DNA of 64,000 nucleotides from Pyrenula massariospora. Lineage: Eukaryota > Ascomycota > Eurotiomycetes > Pyrenulales > Pyrenulaceae. A program made the translations under genes and the position numbers. The DNA lies in contig JAGFMI010000013.1 in NCBI GenBank assembly GCA_021030905.1, positions 248,001-312,000 of the forward strand. The letters are read 5' to 3'. Under the pieces are notes generated by a model. It ran no database searches, was not told the DNA's origin, and saw only the letters and a program-made list of their open reading frames with translations. This document shows positions 48,728 through 61,200 of the stretch, piece by piece; the first letter of the stretch is position 1, and every line of letters begins with the position of its first letter.

Positions 48728-50918
48728 ATGCATTACCGAGATCCGGTACTGCAGACCGACCTTTGCGCAATCTTCGTTCATGCTGGTGCTGGATTTCATA
48801 GTCACGGCAATGAGGCAGCACATCTCAAAGCATGTCAAGAGTAGGAATTATCTCGTTTAGGTCGATGCTCCAGCTGACTCAATACATTTTAGGGCCGCAA
48901 AGATAGGAATGTCATTCCTGAAATGTGGGGAGAGTGCCGTTGACGCGGTAGAGATGGCGATCAAAGCTTTAGAAGATAACCCAATTACAAATGCAGGATA
49001 TGGAAGCAACCTCACCATCGAAGGTGATGTCGAGTGCGACGCCACAATTGTCGATCAATACGGTAGGAGTGGTGCTGCTGGAGCTGTGTCAAGTAAGTCC
49101 AAACCTGCTCTAAGATCCTGCGCACATGTATTTAAAATGCTAACTTGAACTAGAAGTCAGAAATCCAGTCTCTCTGGCTAGACTTATTATGGATGCCTCT
49201 TCCAAACCAATGCTGCTCTCACGAGTACCACCAAACCTACTCGTGGGCCAAGGAGCAACAGACTACGCCGCCGAAAATGGCATGATGATATTCCCCTGTG
49301 ACTTGCTCGTATCCGACGTTGCACGAGCGAGATGGAGAAAGTGGCATACAGATCTTCGAGAGGCCGAGAATCGAGAGCTTGCTCGTCAAGAAGGCGGCGA
49401 TGTCTCACTTATGAGGTCTCCCAGCCCTGATGAGCACTTAGATAAGGAGGGTTCGGGAACGCGATTTGACAACGCTACGCAGCAATTTCCGAGGAGCCCG
49501 GCGTCATCGACAACTTCACTCAGCTCGTGGTCAGCGATAAACTCTCCATCGCGGCATTCTCGACCTCTTACCCAATCTGCCGCAGACTTGCCTGCGGTGG
49601 ATATCGCAGGAAATGGCCCAGAGCCTCATAACATTGCTTGGCGAAAACCGGACTTGCTCTCTGGCTTTCATAACACAGATGTCCGGGGAAGATTTACTGC
49701 TTCGCCGAAGGCTTCTCACGTATCCACCAGTCAACCTCATTCACCCTCGCTCAAGGTAGATGGTCATGACAGAAGCAACAGCCCCTTTACGGCGTCAACG
49801 GAGCGCACATCGCCTGGTAGACTGAAAAGGCTAAAGTTGCGCATGGCAGCTAAAGAGCCTCCAGGTGCTCAAGGTAGCCCAATGCAGACTTTGTCTCGCT
49901 CGGAACACTTATCGATGCAGCGTCAAAATTCCGAAACTGCTTCTATTGATCCTGGCTCCGAGCAGACTGATAGAATAGAAAAGCAAGAAGTGACGAGCAG
50001 CCCAGAACGTGAGATGCAGAGCAAGAAAACTAAATTCGGAGAGATCTTTGACGGGACTATGGACATGACGCCAGCTAAAACTATATCGGCTGAAGACTTG
50101 TTGCCCGGTACATTTAAGCCCAATCTTACAGCACCACAAACACTTCGCAGGCGTTCATTTGAGATTCTGAGTTCTAGAGATGATTGCGTCTCGGATACTG
50201 TTGGCGCAATAGCTGTGGATTCGAACGGAAGGATCGCAGCAGCCTCCTCTTCAGGTGGCATTGGCATGAAGCATAAAGGCCGCGCTGGTCCTGCAGCCCT
50301 TGTTGGCATTGGCACTGCCGTTATCCCCCTTGACCCGAATGACTCGGAGCAGGCATCAGTCGCCGCTGTAACGAGCGGCACAGGCGAGCATATGGCAACC
50401 ACCATGGCTGCATATACCGCCGCCGAGCGAGTTTATAGTTGTGTTCGCAAACGCAAGGGAGGCGGCCTCGAAGGTGTAGATGAGGGACAAGCTTTGAAAG
50501 CCATGATTGACGTGGACTTCATGGGTATGCTAATCTGTTCATGGTTCATCAGTTGCTAACTCGCTAGACAGGTCATCCAGGAGTTGTCCATAGCCCCTGC
50601 AGTGGGGCGTTAGGAGTGATGGCGGTGAAACGAACACGAAATGGCATCTACCTCTATTTCGGTCACAACACTGACTCATTTGTACGTGCTAGACTGCCGT
50701 TTACTATGCCCGACTAACTTGTGGCCAAGGCTATCGCATCCATGAGCTCCGACGACAAGAAACCCCGCTCCGTGATGTCTCGTAACCATTCACACGGCAG
50801 TACTGCTACGGGAGCTCGCAGCTTCAGATTCCGTCCCAAGACACAAACACCAGACTGGGACTACCGGTCCAGTCGGGACTATGCGACTGTGCCACGAGCT
50901 TCACTTGGCATGAAGTAA
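48728..50918 (+). CDS. Taspase-like threonine aspartase / asparaginase-2 family, 660 aa
   Basis: An N-terminal-nucleophile hydrolase of the taspase/L-asparaginase-2 family, made as a precursor that cleaves itself before a Thr. Exons 48728-48840, 48893-49092, 49154-50524, 50572-50681, 50730-50918; introns 52, 61, 47 and 48 nt; 661 codons with stop. The alpha part shows FVHAGAG and ALEDNPITNAGYGSNL, both family signatures. The nucleophile is T453 in SDTVGAIAVD, followed by SSSGGIGMKHKGRAGPAALVG. Between these parts is an insert of roughly 270 Ser/Pro-rich residues (about 175-440), with many SP/TP sites. Human taspase-1, about 420 residues, has no insert this long. Substrates in fungi are unknown. 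Confidence 0.9.
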
Positions 50919-51138
50919 GTAACGGAGAGGCGCAATGTCTTTCTCCCGCAAATCGTTTAAGCCGGGCCTAGATCCTTCACATGACGCTGCTTCTGCCTTG
51001 CATTCGTCTATCAACCCATGAGCTCATCGCATGACAATTGTTATACAGAAGCCCAGAACTCAGAACAAGGCTTTTTGCCCGCTAAATTGGAACACAGAGT
51101 GCTACCGACTACCTAGTACACGACCATGCTTATCCTTT

Positions 51139-51153
51139 CCCCCCCCCCCCCCC
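51139..51153. repeat. Homopolymer C15
   Basis: A run of 15 C on the + strand, non-coding. Its exact length is prone to sequencing error. Confidence 0.85.
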
Positions 51154-51602
51154 TTTCCTTGCATCTCAAGATTGTTGTGCAAGGTGCCTAGATAGGTGTA
51201 TGTGGTGTGGCTGGCGGGTCTCAGAGAGCCCGGCGCTGGGAGGCTTGGGTTGAGAATGGGAACGAGGGTTTAGTTTCCACGTTGAATGAAGTCTGCATTG
51301 CGTTGCGTTGCATCACGTGGGGCTCATTACGGGGTTAGAGAAGGGAGGGATTGGCGACTTCGGTCTTAGACAAGTTGATAGACAAACAAGATACCCCAGT
51401 GAGCATGACTTTTACTTTTACTTTTGATGCATGGATGCGTGAGGTGTGGTTTGTGATATTTTATATCTTTGATTTACATTTTGATTTGACTTTGCGACTA
51501 TCTATTTTGGAGATGGCGCGCTAGATGAGTTTCCTGATAGGGAGAATGTGTCCATCCAGCTGGCTCTGTTTGCATTGTAGGTTGGGAAATACCTGGGGGA
51601 AG

Positions 51603-51622
51603 TAGGTAGGTAGGTAGGTAGG
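51603..51622. repeat. TAGG microsatellite, 5 copies
   Basis: Five perfect TAGG units in the 3' intergenic region. Confidence 0.9.
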
Positions 51623-51716
51623 TGAGCGGACGTACTAGGGGCGTGTTGAACCACGTCCGCGAGAGCTCGCTGACGGGGATGGCATTGGATAGTCGCCGTC
51701 GAGTCCGACGCCTGGA

Positions 51717-51977
51717 GGTAAGCTTGAAAAATCCTGTCGGCCTTTTCGATCCCCCATTAGCCTCTGAATAATCTCCACAGCCCAACTCCAGCGACCTGTC
51801 CCCGCCAGCGACGGGCCAGGTGAGCATGAAAACCATACGGGACTTTTACTCCAGCCTGAGATCCAGAATGAGCATGAAAACCCCACGGGACTTTTAATTC
51901 CCCTAGGATCTAGACTGAACGCCCTACCAGGTAAACAAAAAAATCCCACGGACTTTTACGCCCCCTGAGATCCCTAT
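51717..51977. repeat. Degenerate tandem repeat, units of about 48 bp
   Basis: Two close copies are adjacent, 51821-51868 and 51869-51915, both starting TGAGCATGAAAACC and carrying ACGGGACTTTTA then a GGATC/GAGATC segment. A third, more diverged unit (51916-51977) keeps CCCACGG-ACTTTTACGCCCC and GAGATCC. A possible fourth at 51717-51755 begins GGTAAGCTTGAAAAATCC. The block is non-coding and lies between convergent genes. Function unknown. Confidence 0.75.
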
Positions 51978-52117
51978 ATTGATCGAAGGTGACGAGTCAC
52001 TGGATAGGAAGTGATGCTCCACCACATTTGCCAATTCAAACATGGACATGCGGCAAGACTGCTTCCAGGCGCGTATGATTCGAACGTGGACCTGGGAAGA
52101 TGCCAGCAAGATTGATC

Positions 52118-53422
52118 TCAGGACGGGCCGGGTGTCGACGCCGGGCTATCGCCTAGAGCCGCCGAAATCCTATCCTTTTTCCGCTTCTTCGGCTTCTTCT
52201 TCGCCACCACAATGGGCTTCCCGCCGAGTTCTTTGCCTAGAGAGAGATGGGTCCCGCAGGTTAAGCAGTCTCCGTTCTCCGGTATCGAGCAGAAAATGCT
52301 GAGGCAGATGCTACAGACGTATCCAATATCGACGACTCGGCGGTGGCAGAAACATGCCGCTCGGAAATCGACGTCGATCCGTGTGGGGAGGATGAGGTCC
52401 CTTCGGGAGCCTTGGCCTGGGAGAAAGGCCATGAGGAGGTATTGGAGGAGGCCTTGTGGGGCGGAGATGGGGATATAGATCCCCTTCGTTGCGTCACAAG
52501 CTTGTTGGAGGAAGACGGTGGAGGTGGAGGTTTGGCCAGGGAGAATGAATTGGCAGATGTCGATAGGGATGCTGAGGCGTTGGCAGGCGAAGATGGAGTT
52601 CATAATGGCGATGTATTGGTTTGCGAGATCGGTGGAGGGGGAGAGAGAGAGAAGCAGGATGCGCGACTGGAGATTAGAGCGGACACTGTGGGTGGCGGAG
52701 GTCTGGAGGGCCTCCGAGGTGGCGGCTCGCGGGCCACCTCGGGCTTCAGCGTAGGCGATCATCTCTCGGTTTATGTAGCTGAGAGCCAGGGTAAGGGCAC
52801 CAGCAATGAGGGTGGAAGACGAGCGAGAGACGGAAGAGGGGGTGGTGGATTGGAGGAGAGTGCGCAGGTTCGTGATGAGTTCTTGTTCGACAAGGCGGAA
52901 AGGTTGGTATTTGCTAGCGTTATGAGATTCTTCATTACTATGCGAGTCTTCTCCATCCTGTGCTTTGTGCACTTCATTCGCGCCAGCTCCGTTTGTAGCT
53001 GCCTCCTTTGACAGTTTGAGCCGAAGCCGCTTTGTGGGCTCCACAATATCTGATTCTGGGCCACGTTGTTCTCCCGCGTGTCCACGCTTACGAATCGTAT
53101 TATGTGTTGATTTTCGGGCGGGTTCTGGAGCAGGGTAAAGCCATGTCGCTGATTCGCAATGGCTCGCAAGCACCGCAACTTTATTGGTGTAGTTGCTAGC
53201 TAGATGCGCGTTCAAGAATATCAGCAGATCCGAAACGGCCTTGTGAAATGGCAGAGTGTCCGAAAAGAGGTCCCACGCAACTGGGTTCGTGTCCAAGATG
53301 ACGGTGAGGAGCAAAGGCGCAGTCTCTGGATATGTATGTCAGTGTTGATCCTGCAGCCATCTGACCAGGTACTGACCATTAATGGCACGCTCATAATGCT
53401 CCGAACCGTCCACCGTCTCCAT
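52118..53422 (-). CDS. TFB4: TFIIH subunit Tfb4 (p34), 417 aa
   Basis: A core subunit of transcription/DNA-repair factor TFIIH, which binds the Ssl1/p44 subunit. Exons 53422-53377 and 53325-52118 with a 51-nt intron; 418 codons with stop. The von Willebrand A-like fold begins LLLTVILDTNPVAWDLF and continues through KVAVLASHCESATWLYP, SRILLLSLSPSTDLANQYIA and IDICQF. The C-terminal four-cysteine zinc finger is present (CHRRVVDIGYVCSICLSIFC, then CLTCGTHL). A charged, Lys/Glu-rich insert after the first strands is longer than in yeast but common in filamentous fungi. Basic Lys-rich C-terminus. The gene converges on the taspase-like gene. Confidence 0.94.
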
Positions 53423-54499
53423 ATCCAAGCGTGTCGTCAAAAGGCATGTCAGACAGCTGACGATCCGGAGCCTGATATCTGGACAAAGCAGTCAAGATTC
53501 TGCCAGAACTCTGTCGTATTCATGGAGAATCCAGGTGGCACAGAAGCACGGTGTGGTGAAAATCCGAAATTGTCAAACCTTGTAGCTTGGCGGTAACACG
53601 TTGCTGTTCGCTAAACGAGAAGACCAAACTCAAAGAGAGGCTTGGCGAGGTATTCGTGTCGATCGCCTAATCGGTGCACTTGGCGAAAGGTTGCCTGGGT
53701 CCTTCAGACCAGCTGAAGGGTGTTGGTGTAGCCTGCCAAGAGTGATATGATGAACATCAGAGATTGTTCGGAGACCGAAGCGGCCAAAGACGTCAAAAGC
53801 TCCGGGCGGCCGCTCCCCCCACGCCAGAGCTTTTGAGCTTCTGAAGCTAGGTCTGAAGCGTGCCCCGCCCGGAGTTAACGACGCTGACGTTGAACGCGTG
53901 ACACAAGCAAAAAGATGGCGGCGGTTCGCCCTCCGCTGCCGGATCCTTCGCTTGTACCCTTCCCATCCAATGAAGCCACCCACGCCTGCCGGCATGCAGA
54001 CTGCCTACTACTGACAATGGCATGAAACGCACTGGTCGTCAAACGTTCCCGCCAACGCGCAGCTTGTTGGAACGCCCGGGCGCCGAAAAAAGGCGATTAT
54101 CGACGCCTTGGCAGCCCCCTCCGAGCCGATGGGATGGACATCTGAAAACTGATATCATCAGGTGATACAACATACCTCTGCTTCGTAATTCGAACCATTT
54201 CCAATTCATCTGTGCGAGCCTAAGACCTACGGAACATTTTGAATAGAACTTCCTTTGTTCAATATTCCTTGCACATCAGCTGACGCTCACTGCATTCCTG
54301 ACCAATCCCATCCGCAGCACCAGAAACGTGAAACTCTCCACCTAATATCGACGACTTTAAAAACCCCTCGGAAGGCTCTAAACTTAGGGCCTTATAGGCA
54401 TCGAACCTTCACTTCAAACCTCGTCCCGAAGTGTCTTCGCCCAAGACCTGATCAAAGGACAGCTCTGCGACTCCCGGCCTCCTGGCTAAGGGACGAGAT
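53423..54499. other. Intergenic, 1.1 kb, divergent promoters
   Basis: Between the TFB4 and UNC-45-like starts. No gene or structured element is supported; short open frames show nothing recognisable. Confidence 0.55.
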
Positions 54500-57039
54500 A
54501 TGCTGTCTCAACCTCAAGCCTTTGAGAAAGACCGAGCCAGCTCCCTAGCGCGGAGCGCAGTTGAGCTCATCAAAGATGGCCACCTCGAGGTAAGAACACC
54601 AAAGAAAAGGCATGCATTCATTACTAAGATACTCTACAGCAAGCGAGTTATCGCCTCCGAGAAGCGGCGGCCCTGGGACCTAACAATGCCGATGTACAAG
54701 CCGCCCTCATGCAATTACACTACACACAAGAAGTTTCTCCGATTGTGGATGCATGCGAAAAATACGTGTCAAATCCAGATATTTCTTCGGGTAAAAGCTT
54801 GGTCCGGCTCTTGGCCGATAATGAGAGACACCCACCGAAAGAAGCTGCTTTGGGGATCCTGAAGTCAATATTGGACAAGACACCCTCAGAATTGACGGCA
54901 GAACAGGATGAGATACTTGTGGCCTTAGTCAGGTCAAGTCCGGAGGTCCGGCGCCACTTCATGGCCGAGTTCAAGAAATCACCAACACAGCTTTTCGATA
55001 ATCTGTATGAGAGAGGAGATGGAATTGTCAACAACTTGAGGAGCATAGTGTCGGACAAATCACTATGGTACGATGAAGAACAGCGAAGAGAGGCTGAAAG
55101 AGACCTCTTTCAATTACTTCTCGCTAAGTTGATGGAATCCGGGCATGACCACGACGGACGATCTCTAAGAAGCATTGCTCTGCTTCTAGCAACAGACGCG
55201 GATGCAGTATCGTCTCTTGTTGATTCTGATAGCTTCGATGCCATTCTTTCTTGCTTGGATATTCGGCTCTCGCCTGATGTGAGGAATCAAGCGACACTTG
55301 CTACTTCCAAATACTTGGACGCAGCCAAGGACGACGGTCAGAAAATGTTCACGCAGTTCGTTACCGCCAAAGCCGGTGGAAAGAAGAAAGATGGCACCAT
55401 TATCGCCTTCTCGGCAGCTGCAAGCTTATTCCCGATCATGCCCAACGTTATAGCACCTCTCTTCTTAACTGAGGGCTTCCTTCCGTCGCTCCTGCCAAGC
55501 CTCGACAACGAGCTCAAGCACACGAAAGTTGAGGATGCCTTTCTTTTCCTGCTCAATTCTGCCTGCATTGACAGTGCTTGTCGTCTTGCGACCAGAAAAT
55601 ACTGCATGGACTGGTTGGAGCAGATGCTGGCTGAAGGTACGGAAGATCAGCAAGCAGTGTCGGCAACCATCCTGGCCAAGATTGGAACATCTCAAGCCGT
55701 GACCGATCCGCAACAGGGAACTTCTCCAGCGAAACCTGACGTTGACATGGAAGAAGTAGTGCTGATGCTACAGAAGGCAGTGTCTTTAAATGATGTCGCA
55801 GGTTCCGCGTCGTCTTTGGAAGGTCTTGCCTATGCTTCACTCAACCCGAAAGTCAAGGAAGAGATTGTGGCAGACACAAAATTTCTGAGGAAAATATATG
55901 AAATTCTCGAACGCAGCAATACCAATTCTGAGGTCAAAATAGGCGGGCTAAGTGTTCTTGCCAATCTCGCTCAGTACCAGCCGAATCTGTCAGAAGAACA
56001 GAAGAAGCTAGCACAGCTAAAAGATTATGCAAACACCTCCACATCTCACCCACCAAATCCGCTAGACAATGACGAGCATGTGAGTGATCGTTGCCGGGTC
56101 CTGGTAGCTACCGATATTATGCCCGCTCTCGTCAAAACCAGCACAGGAACTTCCACTGCCGCCCAAAAAGTCATTGACAAGATCCTCCTCTCACTCTCCA
56201 AAAACCCAAAGTCACGTGGCAAACTCGCCCAGCAAGGCGCCGTGCGGCTCCTAATGCAGCACCTGCGAGCCGCCACAGGCCCAACAGAAGGCGACTCATT
56301 CGAAGCCGCTCACGCCCTCGCCCGGATCCTAATCTCCGTCAACCCCGCCCACGTCTTCCCCGCCACGGGCAGCCTCCAAGCCGCAAACGCAGTCCCCTGC
56401 CTCGTCAGCCTCCTCAAAGACCCCGCAGGCGCCAACTCCGACGGGCCACGCGACCTGCTCCCCGTCTTCGAGAGCCTCCTCGCCCTGACGAATCTGGCGT
56501 CATCCGCAGATGACAGCGCCGCCGAAGCCATCATCCGGCACGCCTGGGACACCGTCGAAGACCTGCTTTTAGCGAAGAATGCGATGATCCAGCGCGCGGC
56601 CTGCGAGCTGGTGTGCAACCTCGCCGCGACGGAGAAGGGGGTGGCGAGGTTTGCGGACGGGTCGAAGAGGGCGGGCCATCGGCTGCATTTACTGCTTGCG
56701 CTGGCGGATGTGGAGGATGTCGCGACGCGGAAGGCGGCTGGCGGGGCGTTGGCTATGCTCTCGGGGTTTGAGGCGGCGATTGATGGGATCCTGGAGGTTA
56801 AGAGGGGGATGGAGATTTTGTTTGGCTTGTGCCAGGAGGGAGACGAGCAGCTTGTGCATCGGGGAGTGTGCTGTGTGAGGAATATCGTGTGTGCGGAAGG
56901 GGAGACGGGGAAGAGGGGGAGGGAGGTGGTTAAGGGGGCGGGGGGCGTGGAGGTGCTGATGGGGGTTTTGAAGAGGAGTCGGAATCAGGTTGTGTTGACG
57001 CTGGGGGTGGAGGCGTTGAAGGCGTGTCAGCCTGAATGA
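54500..57039 (+). CDS. UNC-45/She4-type myosin chaperone, 829 aa
   Basis: A cytosolic UCS-domain co-chaperone that folds and stabilises myosin motors with Hsp90 (She4 in yeast, CRO1 in Podospora). Exons 54500-54589 and 54640-57039, with a 50-nt intron that joins IKDGHLE to QASYRLREAAALGPNNADVQ, the TPR-like N-terminus. The rest is a long armadillo-repeat solenoid: KVGG-type repeats with ALGILKSILDKTPSEL, SVLANLAQYQPNLSEEQKK and QGAVRLLMQHL. The UCS region near the C-terminus contains AACELVCNLA and RKAAGGALAMLSGFE. The last exon becomes G-rich. No transmembrane or signal sequence. The start codon fits the usual length. Confidence 0.93.
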
Positions 57040-58225
57040 TAGAACGAATGGGGCTTGGCTTCAGCGAATGGAAATGGAGTGAATGATGTTTATGAAGGTT
57101 TACGTTTTACGGTCTTTGTCACACATGGCGACGGTGTCTGATCTGGTATGTGTCGGCGTATTGCATTCGCTTGGAACCGGAATGGAATGGGAATGGGGGT
57201 ATTCAACATGTGACTGACTCACTGACTGATTGACTGATTGATTGACTGATTGATGGCGTTTAGACGGATATCCGGACGTACGTTTACGGGTCGCTCCCGT
57301 TGTTATGATGGGGGTTTGATAGATAGATTGATACCTGCTTAGATTGATGATGTTAGATAGATGGAATGAATGTATCGCTGTTGTGATGAGAAGTAAGCGT
57401 TTTTGGTGGCTTGGGAGGGTGGTGTGCTGTGTAGAGAGAGAGAGGACTTGTGGGGCGCTATGTGAGGGTAGGTCTTGTGCTGGGGGAGTAGGTTGGTGGT
57501 TGGAAAGGTGTGTGGTTTGGGGGCTGGGAGAGGGGGTGGTGGTAGAGGTAGATAGGCTCAGGCGGACTCGGGAGGAGGGGTGGGAGCTTTAGGCTGATGG
57601 TCAGACGGGGAGCGTGGACCTGGGGGTTTGGAGAGGGATGTTGTTTATGCGTCGTTAAGGTTTCAACCAAGTACCGTGAATGTGGTGTATGCAGATTGTT
57701 ATTTCAGAGTGTTGAGATGCTAGCTAGATACCTTTTTGACTGTGCCGCCTGCCCTTTCCCGATTCGACAATCCAATATGAAAGAAAGGAAATTTGATCAG
57801 CCACAGAACTTTGCTGCTATGCATTTGCAGACTTTGCATGCTAGCCTTTTGAAATATTTTTCGCCTCTGTTCAGTAAAATAAAGACGCTGTCCCCGCTCA
57901 AAGCCCTCTCCGAGGCCAGTAAGAGATGCGCAAGAAATAATGGGGGTATAGATGCTAGCTAGAAAGCACAGGCAGGATCTTCGTTCCGCTCAGCCGCCAG
58001 GCTGCTGCTCACAAGAAACATAGAAGTGATGGGTTTTAGGTGACAAAAGGGAGAAAAGCAAGGGGAATGTACAGCGTTTGGGGTGTGCAAAAAACGCCAC
58101 GGGCTCCATAACTCCGCTTCGTAGAGGAAAGGAAATTCGTTTCTCATCGTCCATCCATCATCTAAGACTGCGTGTAGGCTGTCGTCGGTTGTGACTGCAT
58201 TAAATACAGGCATCCATGTTATTCT
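57040..58225. other. Intergenic between convergent genes, 1.2 kb
   Basis: 3' flanks of the UNC-45-like and SNF2 genes. It includes an ACTGATTG-type simple repeat (listed) and T/G-rich tracts. No gene supported. Confidence 0.55.
57211..57253. repeat. Simple repeat of GACT/GATT units
   Basis: About 43 bp composed of TGACTGAC, TGACTGAT and TGATTGAC units in tandem, just after the UNC-45-like gene. Confidence 0.85.
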
Positions 58226-61200
58226 TTAGAAAGGCCGTGCTGGAAGTCGGAAATCAGCCTCCATGTCCACATCCGATGCTTCGTCAGAAGGCTCATCCTC
58301 AACGAAGGTGAATTGTTCCTCTACAGCATCAGGGTCGTCTGAGTTTCTACCAGCTCCGAAAAGCTCAATGAGTTCAGTGACAGTCCATTTCTGCCTGACC
58401 GCGTCTCTATCGAGGGCCTTACTGATCATCTCTGTCTTCCGATCTTGTATCTTCACGATGTCGTGGTCTATGGTGTTGTCGACCACGAAACGGACGACTT
58501 CTACATCCTGTGTCTGCGCTATTCGCCAGCAGCGAGATAGCGCTTGTTGTTCCACGCTTGAATTCCAGTGTAAGTCTAACAGGATACATTTTGAAGCCAT
58601 CGTTAAATTGAGACCCGTCCCTGATTTTTGAAACAGTCAGTAGCTGCCTCGAACATGAGCAGAACATCTGGTTTGCTTACCACCACACCTTAAGGAAGCT
58701 ATCATGATCTTGCAATTCTTGTCCTCCGAGAACCTCTTGAGTGCGTTATCCCGGGCCTCGAATGATTGTGTACCAGTGAACGCGACCGAACCCCAGCCTT
58801 CGATCTTGCAGACGCGCCTTAGAATCTTTACCATACCCAAGAATTGTGTAAAGATGATGATCTTAGCGTCGGGCGTGCGCTCCATCCAGTCCAGAATTTG
58901 CGCTTTGACTGCGAGGGTCTTAGCAGAGTAAAGCACCTCTGTTCCAAGATCCACCCACTTGGTGTTTTCTGCGTCGACAGCTTTCTGTCCACTTAGTTGA
59001 GATGATCGAGGGCTTTCCATGATACCTTTTCCGGCCTCTGCAAAACCACGTAGGACTTCAGAGCTTTGAAAAGCAAGATTGCACTCAACACACCGGGGGG
59101 CCTCCTGCTCTTCGTTCCGCGCTTGGTACTGGAGCCAAGTAAGACAGTCTTGACAATACATGTGACCACAAGGGTCAAGGATTCTCGGTACTTCCGCAGG
59201 ACTTAGGCATTTCTTGCAGAGCGATTCTTGGTTGCGTTCTTCCCAAAGTCCGCTCTCGCGCATTTGGGTAAGCATAAGTCTAAACTCGTAGGCTGCACCA
59301 AATCCTTTGCCGGTGTCGTTGTCAATGTCACGCTTCTCCGTTGACTGGCGACCTTCGGAAGATTTGGCGATATCTTGAGCCTTATTCTGCTGAGCTTTCC
59401 GGGCAGCGGTGATCTGCGACCTCAGCTCTTTCATTATTTCTCTGCCTGAGGCACCAGTGTCAGAGCACATCTCGGACTCAGTCAGATCCCAAAGCTTCTC
59501 GAAATCCTCGGCCTCGAGAATTTGTTCCAATGTAGACTGGACGAGAAGCACGTGAGACACTAACATGCGCAGACGAAGCATTAGCACGAATATGTTCTGG
59601 TATTTCTGAATGATAGGGCCATTGCGCCGGAATTCGTTGATCTTGGCAATGAAGCGAGTTTTGACGATGTGGTAAATAGCTCGCTCAATCTTGTTGAATT
59701 GTAGATGGACTGTCGTTTGACTGATCTTTGGTAGCTTTACCAGAGGACGGTTGAAAAGGCGATCAGCGTGAGTCCGACGGATCATTATGCAGGATAGAAG
59801 TACTCGCAGTCGTTGGATTGCCGGTTCAGAGGATATTTTGCCGTAGTTCCTCATGAATAACTGCTGAGATCCTGTGTTTTCAACACGAAGAAAGTTTACG
59901 AGAGGCCATAGGTCAAGTATGGAATTAGTGCATGGTGTGCCGGATAAAGCCCATCGGTATTTGCCAGATAGAGCTCGGACAGCAATGCTTGTTTTTCCGT
60001 CGCTATTTTTGATGTAATGGCCTTCGTCAATGACGATCCTGTGCCAATACACTCGATGAAGATGGCCACGATTCTTCTCATAGTACCCCTTCCACCACTT
60101 GTCCTTTTCGACGTCGGTCGTCAGTGTCAAGACTTCAGGGGGATGAGGATAGCTCCGGGCTACTTCTCGATAGCTAGTTATTACTACATCCTGTTCCTGA
60201 AGGTCGGAAACCGCATCGTAGTGGTTGAACCGTTTAGATGCGTATATCATGATATGCGGAAGTGTTTTCGGCTCCAAATGTTTTATAAACTCTTGCATCC
60301 ACTGGCTCTGGAGATGACTAGGCACAACAATGAGAGTACTTTTGCATTTTGAGTGAGGTGGGGCTCTCCCATCAACAATGGTTGCGATGGTTTGAATCGT
60401 CTTTCCGAGACCCATGGTATCGCACTGGAGACCGCCGTGGGGCCGGACGGCGGAATTCTCTCTCTCCCTCATCCACCCAGCGCCGAGAAGCTGATAATGC
60501 TCAAGGGTGCTCTTGAGCCCCTTCATTTTCCACGTGGCTGAACCGCGGTGGGGTCTGATCGTTCTGCTGGACTTGAAGTGTTGGATGGCTTCTTGTATAG
60601 CCCTTCTGTCTTGCGTAGCAATTTGACTTTCTTCCTTGGAAGGGGTTGATTGTGTCATAGAGGCGATAAGCTGTTTGAAAGCCTGATCTCGGCGACATTT
60701 TCCATCAAGGAAAGTTGGCTGGGCTTCTAGGCCCTGGTTTGCTTGAGCATTGGCTAAGATATCATTGTTAAAAATAGAGCCGATGTTGCTCATCTGTGGC
60801 CTCCTCTTTCGATCTTTGCGCTCTGAGATGCCAGATTTTTGGGCTTTCTTGGCGGCCGTAGACTTCGTAACTTTGCCAGAAGCGACTTTCTTCGTAGTAG
60901 GCTTGCGTGACTTCTTTCCGTTCTTCATGCTCCGTACGCTGACAATGTCGAGATCCGAATCATCTTCTAGCTGGCTAGACGAGTGCTTCTGCACCATTTT
61001 CTTTTTCAATGGAGGCTGTTTCCATGCTGGGAGGTATCCTGGGGGCTGGTGTTTGCCATCTTGTTCATCGGCAGAGTAGAACATTGCGTTGTCCATCACA
61101 TCTTGTTCTTCTTCCGCTTCCTTACGGGCAGCCTGCTCTCTCTCATACTCTGCATAGTCTCGCTTGCCCTGAATTCGTCTCAATCGTTGCTCTTCTGCTG

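Larger units (their letters stand above)
50919..52117. other. Intergenic between convergent genes, 1.2 kb, repeat-bearing
   Basis: It lies between the 3' ends of the taspase-like and TFB4 genes. It contains a C15 tract, a TAGG microsatellite and degenerate tandem repeats, listed separately. Open frames on the minus strand here are by-products of the repeats. Confidence 0.65.

Noticed and set aside
51635-51949. Minus-strand frame with repeated SPVGFSCS-like peptide
   Set aside because: The repetition comes from the DNA tandem repeats; it has no start context or homology I can recognise.
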